Below are positions 36,855 through 45,343 of a stretch of DNA of 64,000 nt, piece after piece (positions within the stretch are counted from its first letter, which is position 1; each line of letters starts with the position of its first letter). The notes under the pieces are model-generated. The model saw nothing but the letters and a program-made list of their open reading frames with translations. It was not told the origin of the DNA and made no database searches. The position numbers and the translations under genes are program-made. Source of the DNA: Hyphomicrobiales bacterium. GTDB taxonomy: Bacteria > Pseudomonadota > Alphaproteobacteria > Rhizobiales > Rhizobiaceae. Where the stretch lies: NCBI GenBank assembly GCA_900469475.1, contig UBXG01000009.1, positions 248,001 through 312,000 on the forward strand. Reading direction: 5' to 3'.

Positions 36855-36868
36855 TTGACGCGCGACAA
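36855..36868. promoter_or_regulatory. candidate LacI-family operator before the sugar operon
   Basis: TTGACGCGCGACAA is a 14-base near-palindrome with only one mismatched pair (positions 4 and 11) and a central CG, the hallmark of LacI-type operators. It also supplies a TTGACG -35-like hexamer. It sits in the 174-base divergent gap, so one repressor could control both the operon and the dehydrogenase/esterase pair. Confidence 0.55.
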
Positions 36869-36937
36869 ATTTTTATAAAACATATGCGAATACTGGCGCG
36901 GAGGTTTGCAGGTCGCCGGTCTTCCTGGGAGGGAAAC

Positions 36938-38284
36938 ATGACAGATATCAAGAAGACGCCGGCTCACGCCAAGAGTGCCGGACAATCGATAATGCTTGAT
37001 CGTCGTCAGCTAGTGCTGGGTGCCGCCGGCGCCGCCATCGGTACGGCAACGCTTGGCGTTGCCTCAGGCCTAGGCATCCGCCCGGCGCGCGCGGACGATC
37101 GGACGGAAATCAGCTTTGCCAGCGCCAGCTTCTTCGGCAAGGAAGGGCTCGGCGATATCGTCAAAGCGTTCAACGAGTCGCAAAGCCGCATCACCGTCAA
37201 GTTTATCGAGCTGCCGCCGCCGAGTTCGTCGACGGAAGTCTATCAGGGCCTCGTCCAGCAGCTCGCCCGCCGCAACGGAACGCCCGACGTCTTCAGCCAA
37301 GACGTCATCTGGATCGCCGGTTTTGCGTCTGCCGGCTGGGCGCTGCCGCTTGACGAATATTTCCCGAAAGACAAGCGCGCAGATTATTTCCCCGGCACGG
37401 TGGCTGCCTGCACCTATGGCGACAAGCTGACAGCCCTGCCATGGTTCGTCGATTCCGGCATGTTCTACTATCGCAAGGACCTGGTGGAAAAGCACGGCGG
37501 CAAGGTGCCGGAAACCTGGGCCGACATGGCGACGATAGCGGCAGAGGCGCAAAAGGCCGGCGATGCCAAATTCGGTTATCTCTGGCAGGGCAAGCAGGCC
37601 GAGGTTCTGGTCTGTGACGCCGTGGAAATCATTGCATCCAATGGCGGCTCCATCCTTTCCGCCGACGGAAAATCTTCCGTCATCGGCGACGATGCCGCCG
37701 TTGCCGCGATCCAGTTCCTGTATGACACCATCAACGAGACGAAGATCAGCCCTCAGAACGTGCTCTCCTGGGACGAGGAACCCTCTCGCCAGCCGTTTAC
37801 GTCTGGCGAGGCGATGTTCATGCGCAACTGGTCCTATGTCTATCCGATCGCGCAGGACCCGAAAGCCTCGCATGTCGTCGACAAGGTCGCCGTCGCGCCG
37901 TTGCCGCATTTTGCCGGCGGCAAGAGCTCGGCCTGCCTTGGCGGCTATCAGCTCGGCGTCAATGCCAACTCCAAGAAGCGGGAAGCAGCGATCGAATTCC
38001 TGACCTGGATGTCCTCGCCGGAAACGCAAACCCGACTCGCACTCAATTTCGGTCTTGCGCCCTCGCGCCCCGCCATCTTCCAGGACGCGAAGCTGAAGGC
38101 CGAACAGCCGTTCATGGCGAGCCTTCAGAACGTCTTCACCGGAGCCACGCCGCGGCCGATCACACCGCAATATGCCAAGGTGACGCTGGCACTGCAGTCC
38201 AGCATTTCCAAGGCACTCGTCAGTGGCAACGTCAAGGCGGAACTGCAGGCAGCCGCGGCCCAGATCACTAAGATCGTCAGCTGA
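36938..38284 (+). CDS. ABC sugar importer substrate-binding protein (family 1), Tat-exported
   Basis: ATG 36938 (448 residues) has a GGGAGGG ribosome site and is followed by a twin-arginine signal, DRRQLVLGAAG, at residues 21-31, with cleavage near ARADD. The mature protein has the family 1 layout: FNESQSRITVKFIELP, DVFSQDVIWIAGFASAGWALPLD, KLTALPWFVDSGMFYYRKDL and a C-terminal YAKVTLALQSSISKAL. Such proteins bind mono- to oligosaccharides or glycosides. It heads the nine-gene operon and the permease gene follows after one base. The ligand is unknown. Confidence 0.92.
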   Translation: MTDIKKTPAHAKSAGQSIMLDRRQLVLGAAGAAIGTATLGVASGLGIRPARADDRTEISFASASFFGKEGLGDIVKAFNESQSRITVKFIELPPPSSSTEVYQGLVQQLARRNGTPDVFSQDVIWIAGFASAGWALPLDEYFPKDKRADYFPGTVAACTYGDKLTALPWFVDSGMFYYRKDLVEKHGGKVPETWADMATIAAEAQKAGDAKFGYLWQGKQAEVLVCDAVEIIASNGGSILSADGKSSVIGDDAAVAAIQFLYDTINETKISPQNVLSWDEEPSRQPFTSGEAMFMRNWSYVYPIAQDPKASHVVDKVAVAPLPHFAGGKSSACLGGYQLGVNANSKKREAAIEFLTWMSSPETQTRLALNFGLAPSRPAIFQDAKLKAEQPFMASLQNVFTGATPRPITPQYAKVTLALQSSISKALVSGNVKAELQAAAAQITKIVS

Positions 38285-38285
38285 C

Positions 38286-39218
38286 ATGGCAGTAACGATG
38301 ACGGCTGCCGTTTCCGGGCAAACATCGGGCAAGTCGGGGGCGCTCTCAAGCGCCCTCTGGCCCTGGCTGTTGCTGCTGCCGGCATTTCTCTCGCTCGCAT
38401 CGGTATCCTTCTATCCGATCGTCAACGGCGTCTATCTGTCCTTCACCAACCGCTCGCTGATCACCCAGGACAATGATTTCATCGGTATCGCCAATTATGT
38501 GCAGCTGCTGGCCGATCCGCCGTTCTGGAACGCTTGGTGGCACACGATCTGGTTTACCCTGATCTCGACCTTGCTCGAGACGTTCATCGGCCTGGCGATG
38601 GCACTGATCCTTTGCGAGACCTTCGCCGGCAGGGGCATAATCCGCGCCGCCATGCTCGTGCCCTGGGCCATGCCGACCGTGGTGACGTCGAAAATGTTCG
38701 GCTGGCTCTTCGACGGTCAGCACGGCATCATCAATTTCATCCTTCTGCATGCCGGACTGATTGACCAGAACGTCAACTGGTACGGCTCGCCCGATACGGC
38801 CCTGACGACGATCATCCTTGCCGATGTGTGGAAGACCACGCCGTTCATGGCGCTTCTGTTGCTGACGGGACTGCAGACTGTCCCGAAATCGCTGATCGAG
38901 GCGGCACGCATCGATGGTGCCGGAGCCTGGACGATCTTCTGGCATATCCGCCTGCCGCTCCTGATGCCGACGCTGCTGATCGCCGGGCTCTTCCGTGCGC
39001 TCGATGCCTTCCGCGTCTTCGATCTCGTCTATGTGCTGACGGGCGGCGGTCCGGCCGATTCCACCGAGACGCTTTCGACCCTTTCCTACAAGGTGCTCTT
39101 TTCGACGCTTCAGTTCGGCTACGGCTCGGCGGTCTCGACCGCCATGTTCATCACCGAGGGGCTGATCGCTATCGGCTTCTGCGTCTTCCTCGTGCGCCAG
39201 ATCAGGAGGACGACATGA
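38286..39218 (+). CDS. ABC sugar importer permease, MalF/UgpA type
   Basis: The start is ATG 38286, one base after the binding-protein stop; the frame upstream is a shadow inside that gene. The 310-residue protein has a first helix LALLLPAFLSLASVSFYPIVNGVYLSF-like at about 18-48 and further helices. The EAA coupling loop is KSLIEAARIDGAGAWTIFWHIRLPLLMP, and a DAFRVFDLVYVLTGGGP segment is typical of MalF-like permeases. It forms the channel with the next gene product, overlapping it by ATGA at 39215-39218. Confidence 0.92.
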   Translation: MAVTMTAAVSGQTSGKSGALSSALWPWLLLLPAFLSLASVSFYPIVNGVYLSFTNRSLITQDNDFIGIANYVQLLADPPFWNAWWHTIWFTLISTLLETFIGLAMALILCETFAGRGIIRAAMLVPWAMPTVVTSKMFGWLFDGQHGIINFILLHAGLIDQNVNWYGSPDTALTTIILADVWKTTPFMALLLLTGLQTVPKSLIEAARIDGAGAWTIFWHIRLPLLMPTLLIAGLFRALDAFRVFDLVYVLTGGGPADSTETLSTLSYKVLFSTLQFGYGSAVSTAMFITEGLIAIGFCVFLVRQIRRTT

Positions 39219-40051
39219 ACGGAGAACGCTCAGTCTTCCAGAACATCCTCATCTATCTCGGCGCCCTGTTCATCCTCATCTGGTCCGCCGGCCCGTTCAT
39301 CTGGCAATTTTCGACATCGCTCCAGCTCGACAAGGCACTGACCGAGGGGACGCCCTCGCTCATACCGAACCCGTTCACTCTGGAGCACTACTACAACGCC
39401 TTCGTCGAAAAAGGCCTGCATCATTACGTGCTGAATTCGCTCGTCGTTTCCCTTGCGACCACCGCCCTATGCTTGATCGTCGGTTCGCTCGCTGCCTTTT
39501 CGCTATCGCGCCTCGATGTGAAGGGGCGTTTCGGCATCCTGACGGTCATCCTTTCGGTATCGATGTTTCCGCAGATCGCCCTCGTCGGACCGCTCTATCT
39601 CATCGCCTCCGATCTCGGGCTGCTCGATACCTATACGGCGCTGATCATCACCTATCTTGCGCTCGGATTGCCGCTGGTGACCTGGGTACTGTTCGGCTAT
39701 TTCGAAACGCTTCCGCGCGAAATCGACGAGGCAGCCCGCATAGACGGCGTCGGCCCTCTCGGCCTGCTCTGGCATATCATCCTACCGATGTCGTTGCCGA
39801 GCCTTGTCACGACCGGCCTGCTTGCCTTCATCACCGCTTGGAACGAGTTCCTGTTCGCGCTGGCCTTCACCTCGGACAGCGACAGCCAGACGATTCCGGT
39901 CGGCATCGCCAATTTCACCAACCAATATTATGTGCCCTGGGGAGACATCGCCGCCGCATCGGCGGTCGTCACTGTGCCGCTCATTATCTTGGTGCTCTTC
40001 TTCCAACGACACATCATCGAAGGCCTGACCCAAGGCGGAATCAAGGAATAG
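39215..40051 (+). CDS. ABC sugar importer permease, MalG/UgpE type
   Basis: The 278-residue protein starts at ATG 39215, overlapping the previous stop. MalG-type features include a first helix IYLGALFILIWSAGPFIWQFSTSL, VLNSLVVSLATTALCLIVGSLAAFSLSRL and the coupling loop REIDEAARIDGVGPLGLLWHIILPM. The usual AWNEFLFALAFT and C-terminal QGGIKE are present. With the MalF-type subunit it forms the translocation path. No ATPase gene accompanies these permeases, so a shared ATPase must serve them. Confidence 0.92.
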   Translation: MNGERSVFQNILIYLGALFILIWSAGPFIWQFSTSLQLDKALTEGTPSLIPNPFTLEHYYNAFVEKGLHHYVLNSLVVSLATTALCLIVGSLAAFSLSRLDVKGRFGILTVILSVSMFPQIALVGPLYLIASDLGLLDTYTALIITYLALGLPLVTWVLFGYFETLPREIDEAARIDGVGPLGLLWHIILPMSLPSLVTTGLLAFITAWNEFLFALAFTSDSDSQTIPVGIANFTNQYYVPWGDIAAASAVVTVPLIILVLFFQRHIIEGLTQGGIKE

Positions 40052-40056
40052 CGGGA

Positions 40057-40875
40057 ATGCGCAAGGACATAAAAGTCGGCTGCCAGACGTTTACATGGGA
40101 AATGCTCGGCAATGCCTGGACAGGAACGGTTGACGACCTGCTGTCGGCGATTTCCGCAGGCGGTTACTCCGGCATCGAAATAACCGATACCATGATCGGC
40201 CGTTATGGCGCGGACCCGCATGCTTTCGCAAATGCATTGCGAGATTGCGGCTTGACGTTCGTCTCCTTCGCCTTCGGTTCGAAGAGCGGCTTTACGGTGG
40301 CCGATGCGATAAAGGATGATCTGGCGACGGCCAAGCGCTGGATCGATTATGCAGCGCACTTTCCCGGCGCACTCATTTCCATCGGCTCGGCGACCGTCGT
40401 TTCCGACGGTCCGCGAGACGACAAGTTCACCATTGCCGGCGAGTTCTACAATCGCGCCGGAGAGCTGAGCAAGGCCGCGGGCGTCGAGGTCGCCGTACAT
40501 CCGAGCTCGCATCACAATACGCTGCTGTTCGACCGTGCCGATTACGACCGCATCTTCGCACTGCTCGACCCCAATCTGGTCGGCTGGGTGCCGGATACCG
40601 GTCATATCCTGCGGGGGCATGCCGACATGCTTGATACGATGCGTACCTATCAGGACCGTATCCGCTACCTGCATCTGAAAGATGTCGATGCGCAGGGCCG
40701 ATGGGCGATGCTCGGCAAGGGCGTCCTCGATACGCCGGCCGTGATCGACCTCGTCTCGGCAGCTCCGCACTTTAACGGCTGGCTGGTGCTGGAAGAGGAA
40801 TCCGAGACGGCCGGTGCCGATCCCGCCGCCGCGGTCAAAGCCAATCGCCAAACCATGCGCGGCTACGGCGCATAA
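40057..40875 (+). CDS. sugar phosphate isomerase/epimerase-family TIM barrel (IolE-like), first copy
   Basis: ATG 40057 gives 272 residues, five bases after the permease. The AP-endonuclease-2-type TIM barrel opens KVGCQTFTWEMLGNAW. Metal-ligand-type motifs include GIEITDT, VAVHPSSHHNTLL, WVPDTGHIL, LHLKDVDAQGRWAMLGKGVLD and LVLEEESETAG, the normal positions for the His, Asp and Glu ligands of IolE-like enzymes. Members act as isomerases, epimerases, dehydratases or 3-keto-glycoside lyases. Its place next to a Gfo/Idh/MocA dehydrogenase favours action on an oxidised sugar. The exact reaction is unknown. Confidence 0.85.
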   Translation: MRKDIKVGCQTFTWEMLGNAWTGTVDDLLSAISAGGYSGIEITDTMIGRYGADPHAFANALRDCGLTFVSFAFGSKSGFTVADAIKDDLATAKRWIDYAAHFPGALISIGSATVVSDGPRDDKFTIAGEFYNRAGELSKAAGVEVAVHPSSHHNTLLFDRADYDRIFALLDPNLVGWVPDTGHILRGHADMLDTMRTYQDRIRYLHLKDVDAQGRWAMLGKGVLDTPAVIDLVSAAPHFNGWLVLEEESETAGADPAAAVKANRQTMRGYGA

Positions 40876-40886
40876 GGAAGAGAACC

Positions 40887-41963
40887 ATGATCGAAAAGGA
40901 AAGTCGCCGTCTTCGCGTGGGAGTCCTCGGCTGCGGGCCGATCGCGCAATTCGCGCATCTGGAATCCTGCGTCAAGGCGCGGAATGCCGATCTTTATGCG
41001 ATCTGCGACGCGGCCCCCGATCTTCTGGCCCGCATGAGCGCGACCTATGAACCGCAGAAGATGTACGGCGATTATGACGCCATGCTGGCCGATCCCGAGC
41101 TGGAGGCCGTAATCGTCGCGACGTCCGACGCCTATCACGTGCCGATGTCGATCAAGGCCCTGGAAGCCGGAAAGCACGTGCTCTGCGAAAAGCCGATCGG
41201 CGTGTCGGTCGAGGAAGGGCAGCAGCTTGCCGAGGCCGTGCGCCGGTCCGGAAAGATCCTGCAGGTCGGGCATATGAAACGCTTCGATCCGGCGCTCGAG
41301 GCAGCGCGCGATTTCGTGCGCGACGATATAGGCCAGATCTTTGCGATGAAGGCCTGGTATTGCGATTCCACCCACCGCTACACCAATACGGATGCGGTGC
41401 AGCCCCTGCCCGTTACCAGCAAGCTTGCACGCAAACCATCAGGCAATCCCAAGGCCGATCTCCGGCAATATTTCATGCTGGCGCATGGCTCGCATCTGGT
41501 CGATACCGCACGCTTCTTCTGCGGCGAGATCATTGCCGTTCGCGCCCGGCTTCTGGAACGCGCCGGTGCCTATTGCTGGTTCGTGGAAACCGAATTTGCC
41601 AATGGCGCCCTCGGTCATCTGGACCTGACGGTTGCGGTGCGCATGGACTGGCATGAAGGTTTCCAGCTTTACGGCGAAAACGGCTCCGTTCTCGCAAAGA
41701 CCTTCAATCCCTGGTATTTCCGCTCGAGCGAAGTGGAAATCTTTCACGAGAAGGATGCGACAAGCCGGAAGCCGCTCGGCGCCGACGGCCATTTCTTCCG
41801 CCGGCAGTTGGAGGGGCTCGCCGACACGGCGCTAAACGGCGCGCCGATGCGCGGCGCAAATGTCGACGACGGCCTGGCCTCCATCCGCGCGATGGTGGCG
41901 ATCGCCCGGTCGGTGGAACGAGGCGAGCGTGTCGAGCTCGCATCGGTTTCGGGAGCGGTCTGA
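40887..41963 (+). CDS. Gfo/Idh/MocA-family sugar dehydrogenase
   Basis: The 358-residue enzyme has the Rossmann motif GVLGCGPIAQ (residues 12-21) and a second family motif HVLCEKPIGVS with the conserved Lys. The C-terminal domain includes KMKR-like GHMKRFDPALEAARDFV and MLAHGSHLVDTARFFCGEI, where His and Asp match the catalytic positions. GGAAGAG precedes the start by a few bases. It overlaps the next gene by one base (TGATG). Together with the two IolE-like barrels it suggests oxidation of a sugar ring before cleavage or isomerisation. Confidence 0.9.
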   Translation: MIEKESRRLRVGVLGCGPIAQFAHLESCVKARNADLYAICDAAPDLLARMSATYEPQKMYGDYDAMLADPELEAVIVATSDAYHVPMSIKALEAGKHVLCEKPIGVSVEEGQQLAEAVRRSGKILQVGHMKRFDPALEAARDFVRDDIGQIFAMKAWYCDSTHRYTNTDAVQPLPVTSKLARKPSGNPKADLRQYFMLAHGSHLVDTARFFCGEIIAVRARLLERAGAYCWFVETEFANGALGHLDLTVAVRMDWHEGFQLYGENGSVLAKTFNPWYFRSSEVEIFHEKDATSRKPLGADGHFFRRQLEGLADTALNGAPMRGANVDDGLASIRAMVAIARSVERGERVELASVSGAV

Positions 41964-42781
41964 TGCAAATCGGCATATTCGCCAAGACCTTTCCCGGAAC
42001 GGAGCCGCTCGGCGTTCTCTCGGCCGTGCGGGATAGCGGTTACGCATGCGCGCAGTTCAATCTTGCCTGCTGCGGTCTCCCGTCTATGCCCGATACCGTT
42101 TCGAAAGAAACGATCGCTGCGATCCGGGCAGCCGTCGAGGCGGCGGGTATCTCGCTCGCTGCTCTGTCGGGCACCTACAATATGGCTCACCCCGATATTG
42201 CCGCTCGCCGATCGGGCCTCGCCCAGCTCGCCGTCATCATCGAAACGGCGGCCGCACTCTCGATTCCGCTGGTGACGCTTTGCACCGGAACGCGCGACCC
42301 GAACGACCAATGGGCACATCATCCCGACAATGGCGATGCTTCCGCCTGGGCCGACATGGCCGCTGAAATGTCGAAGGCCCTGGAGCTGGCGGAACGGCAT
42401 GGCGTCGATCTTGGCATCGAGCCGGAACAGGCCAATATCGTCACCTCGGCAAGCGACGCCCGGCGGCTGATCGACGAGATGGGATCGCCGCGGCTGCGCA
42501 TCGTGCTTGATCCGGCCAATCTTTTCGAGCAGGCGACGCGGGCGCAAGCGCGGGCGATCGTCGCAGAGGCGGTCGAAATCTCCGCCGATCATATCGCCCT
42601 GGCACATGCCAAGGATCGTCACGGCGATGGTCGCTTCGCGACCGTCGGCCAAGGCGTGGTGGATTTTGCCGATTTCATCGCGCGGCTGCGTTCGGTGAAT
42701 TTCGACGGACCGCTCTTGACACATGGCCTTTCGGCTTCCGAAGCATCCGGCGTAGCCCGCTTTCTCAAGGCGCTGATCTGA
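41963..42781 (+). CDS. sugar phosphate isomerase/epimerase-family TIM barrel (IolE-like), second copy
   Basis: The 272-residue protein starts QIGIFAKTFPGTEPLGVLSAVRDSGYACAQFNLAC. Metal-ligand positions can be seen at LGIEPEQANIVTSA (Glu), IVLDPANLFE (Asp), IALAHAKDRHGDGRF (His, Asp) and a final LLTHGLSAS. Note that the last ligand, usually Glu, seems to be replaced around THGLS. It differs clearly from the first copy at 40057, so the two are likely different enzymes of the same route rather than a recent duplication. Start and stop codons overlap both neighbours by one base. Confidence 0.85.
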   Translation: MQIGIFAKTFPGTEPLGVLSAVRDSGYACAQFNLACCGLPSMPDTVSKETIAAIRAAVEAAGISLAALSGTYNMAHPDIAARRSGLAQLAVIIETAAALSIPLVTLCTGTRDPNDQWAHHPDNGDASAWADMAAEMSKALELAERHGVDLGIEPEQANIVTSASDARRLIDEMGSPRLRIVLDPANLFEQATRAQARAIVAEAVEISADHIALAHAKDRHGDGRFATVGQGVVDFADFIARLRSVNFDGPLLTHGLSASEASGVARFLKALI

Positions 42782-43605
42782 TGGGACAGAAATCGTTCAA
42801 GCGCGGCGATGCGGAACTGGCCATCTATGAGGATGGACAGGGGCTTCCGGTCATCTTCCAACACGGTCTTGGCGGCGATGAGGCGCAGGTCGCGCAGAAT
42901 GTCCCCACCTCGGCTATTCACCGACTGACGTTGGAATGCCGCGGGCACGGCGCATCCTCGCTCGGCAATGCGCGACCCTTTTCGATCCGCATGTTTGCCG
43001 AGGACGTTCTGGCCGCGGCCACCGAATATGGGTTCGATCGCTTCGTCATCGGCGGCATTTCGATGGGAGCGGCCATTGCCCTACACCTCGCCCATCATCA
43101 CCGCCACCGGGTTGCCGGGCTCGTTCTCGTGCGCCCCGCCTGGACCTTCGAGGCATCGCCAGGCAATCTCACGCCGATCCGCGCCGTGGCCGCTTTGATC
43201 CGTTCACATCCGATCGAGGAAGCCAAAAACCGTTTTGTCGCCTCTGAGACCGGACGACGGATCGCCTCGGAGGCACCGGACAACTTCTCCTCCCTGCTTG
43301 GCTATTTCGACCGACCGGATGCTCTCGCCTTTGCCTCCGTTCTGGCTGACATCGCCGCAGACGGACCGGATGTGCCACAGGCAGCGGCAGCCGCCCTCGC
43401 CGTGCCCACCCTCGTCATCGGCAGCCGGCACGACGCGATCCATCCGCTCTCCTGCGCGCAGACGCTCGCCAACGTCATTCCCGGCGCAAGCTTTGTCGAA
43501 GTTACCGCCAAGGCCATCGACAAAGACAGGCATTTTGCTGAGGTCCAAGACGCCATCGCGCATTTTCTCGCATCCAAAACAATCCGGAGCTTCGTTCCAT
43601 CATGA
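42781..43605 (+). CDS. alpha/beta hydrolase (lactonase/esterase-like)
   Basis: The 274-residue enzyme has VIFQHGLGGDEAQ (oxyanion loop, about residues 25-36), nucleophile Ser94 in GGISMGAA, Asp in IGSRHDAIHP and His in DKDRHFAE. It is cytoplasmic, with no signal peptide, and resembles 3-oxoadipate enol-lactonase-like hydrolases. In this operon it could open a sugar lactone made by a dehydrogenase, or hydrolyse an ester. It overlaps its neighbours (TGATG at 42779 and ATGA at 43602), so it is firmly part of the operon. Confidence 0.88.
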   Translation: MGQKSFKRGDAELAIYEDGQGLPVIFQHGLGGDEAQVAQNVPTSAIHRLTLECRGHGASSLGNARPFSIRMFAEDVLAAATEYGFDRFVIGGISMGAAIALHLAHHHRHRVAGLVLVRPAWTFEASPGNLTPIRAVAALIRSHPIEEAKNRFVASETGRRIASEAPDNFSSLLGYFDRPDALAFASVLADIAADGPDVPQAAAAALAVPTLVIGSRHDAIHPLSCAQTLANVIPGASFVEVTAKAIDKDRHFAEVQDAIAHFLASKTIRSFVPS

Positions 43606-44327
43606 CGTCCAGACTCTTTTCCGGCCCGGCGGCCATCGCAACGCTTCCCCGCAACAGGCTGCTGGGCGAATTCTCGCTCTGGTCGGCTGATCTTGCCAAT
43701 ATGGAAACCGATCTCAAGCGCATAGAGCCTTATGTCGACCTGCATCACATCGATGTCGCCGATGCGCGCTTTACGCCGGGCTTCCTGTTCTTTCCTGATT
43801 TCGTTGCACGCATCGCCAAGTCGACCGCCAAACCGATCCACGTCCATCTCATGGTCGAGGCTGAAATCGTCGAGGAGCAGACGCGCCAGTTCATAGAAGC
43901 AGGGGCGGATTTGATCAGCGTCCATGCTGAAAACGGCGACGCCGGCTTGCGCGCAATTGCACTTGCCAGGGATCTGGGTGCCGAAGCCGGCGTGGTGCTG
44001 CGGCTGGAAACGCCCGTATCGGCGATCGACCCCTTCATCGATCATGTCGCCTTCGTGACGCTGCTCGGAACCTCGATCGGCGTCAAGGGACAAAGCCTTT
44101 CCGAAAAAGCCTGCGACCGGCTGATCGAAGCGCGCTCTCTGCTGAGGAAGGCAGGCCGCGAAGATCGGATCATACTCGCCGCCGATGGCGGCATTCGCGA
44201 ACAAACGGTGCCGCTTCTGCGCCAAGCAGGCGCGCAGACGGTCGTTCTCGGATCGCTGGCATTCGGCGACAAGAATCTTGCCGACCGGATCGCCTGGCTG
44301 CATGGACTGGAGAGCCGGGTTTCGTGA
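43602..44327 (+). CDS. ribulose-phosphate 3-epimerase family protein (Rpe/AlsE-like)
   Basis: The 241-residue TIM barrel keeps the Rpe metal motif in altered form, HIDVADARFTPG (residues 49-60, canonical HxDVMDGxFVPN). It also has KPIHVHLMVEA, ISVHAEN and the phosphate-binding ILAADGGIREQ and VVLGSLAF. The changed DADA in place of DMDG suggests a substrate other than ribulose 5-phosphate, perhaps a ketohexose 6-phosphate as in AlsE. It lies between the hydrolase and the ROK kinase with overlapping ends, so it probably epimerises the phosphorylated product of the pathway. Confidence 0.85.
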   Translation: MTSRLFSGPAAIATLPRNRLLGEFSLWSADLANMETDLKRIEPYVDLHHIDVADARFTPGFLFFPDFVARIAKSTAKPIHVHLMVEAEIVEEQTRQFIEAGADLISVHAENGDAGLRAIALARDLGAEAGVVLRLETPVSAIDPFIDHVAFVTLLGTSIGVKGQSLSEKACDRLIEARSLLRKAGREDRIILAADGGIREQTVPLLRQAGAQTVVLGSLAFGDKNLADRIAWLHGLESRVS

Positions 44328-45268
44328 AAAAGGTCGCTCTTGCATTCGATCTCGGTGGAACGGAGCTTCGCGCCGCGCTTATCGATGATGCGGGATGCCT
44401 TCTGTCGTTCTCGTCGCTGTCGACGGACGCGGCCGGCGGCCCCGCCGCCGTCATCCGCCAGATCGAACAGCTGGCCGAAACGGTGCTGGCGCAAACGCCT
44501 GGTCTTTCGCCGATAGGGATTGGGATCGGCGCCCCCGGCCCGCTCGATCCGGACGCCGGTGTCGTCATTGCCGCCCCGACGCTCGTCGGATGGCATGAGG
44601 TTCCGTTGGCAGACATTCTCCACGGCCACTTCCGGCTGCCTGTGCGGCTTGAAAACGATGCAAACGCGGCAGCGTTCGGCGAATGGCGATATGGCGCCGG
44701 TCGCGGGGCGGCGTCTATGGTGTTCGTCACGGTATCGACTGGGATCGGCGGCGGCGTGATTGCTGATGGCCGGATTCTGCACGGAAGACGAGGCCTGGCT
44801 GCCGAGATCGGCCACATGACGATCACGAGCGAGGGCGAACGTTGCTTTTGCGGCGCGGTCGGCTGCTTCGAAGCCGTCGCCTCCGGCACGGCGCTCGGCA
44901 GGCGGGCAACGGCCTGCACCAGGCCGTCAGACGGATCGATGCTGCGCAAGCTCGCCGCCGATGCCGATGTAACCGGACGACACGTCGTTGAAGCCGCGCG
45001 AGAGGGCGACGCTGATGCATTGGCGCTGCTGACTGACGAGGCGCGCTTGCTGGGGATCGGCTTTACGAACCTGCTTCACCTCTATTCGCCGGACGTGCTT
45101 GTTATGGGCGGAGGAATTTCGCATGGCTTCGATCTTCTGCACGATCAAATGGTGATGACAGTTCGCGAGCGCGCCATGCCTGCCTATCGCGACGTGCCGA
45201 TCGTTGCCGCACAACTCGGACGCCATGCCGGCTTGATCGGCGCGGCGAGCCTCATCTTCGACGGCTAG
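44324..45268 (+). CDS. ROK-family sugar kinase
   Basis: The 314-residue protein starts at GTG 44324, overlapping the epimerase stop. It opens ALAFDLGGTELRAALID, the ATP phosphate-1 loop of the ASKHA fold. GIGAPGPLDPDAG and VRLENDANAAAFGEW (catalytic Asp in NDAN) follow. The ROK zinc motif is complete: GHMTITSEGERCFCGAVGCFEAVASG with three Cys and a His. There is no DNA-binding domain, so it is a kinase rather than a regulator. It would phosphorylate a free sugar released by the pathway, feeding the Rpe-like epimerase. It ends the operon. Confidence 0.88.
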   Translation: MKKVALAFDLGGTELRAALIDDAGCLLSFSSLSTDAAGGPAAVIRQIEQLAETVLAQTPGLSPIGIGIGAPGPLDPDAGVVIAAPTLVGWHEVPLADILHGHFRLPVRLENDANAAAFGEWRYGAGRGAASMVFVTVSTGIGGGVIADGRILHGRRGLAAEIGHMTITSEGERCFCGAVGCFEAVASGTALGRRATACTRPSDGSMLRKLAADADVTGRHVVEAAREGDADALALLTDEARLLGIGFTNLLHLYSPDVLVMGGGISHGFDLLHDQMVMTVRERAMPAYRDVPIVAAQLGRHAGLIGAASLIFDG

Positions 45269-45343
45269 CTGCTGGCAGACAGCTCGCTGCCCAGGAAATA
45301 GCTCATCGGATCTTCGGCGCGAGCCGCCCGCACCGTGCACTTC

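Noticed and set aside
37070..38332. 420-residue minus-strand frame across the sugar-binding-protein gene
   Set aside because: The plus-strand gene has a Tat signal and the family 1 layout; the minus frame has no motifs.
38828..39214. Upstream extension of the MalG-type permease frame
   Set aside because: It is antiphase to the MalF-type permease and has no protein features; ATG 39215 overlaps the stop as expected.
39469..40056. Upstream extension of the IolE-like frame
   Set aside because: It is Arg/His/Pro-rich shadow sequence inside the permease gene; ATG 40057 follows the permease stop.
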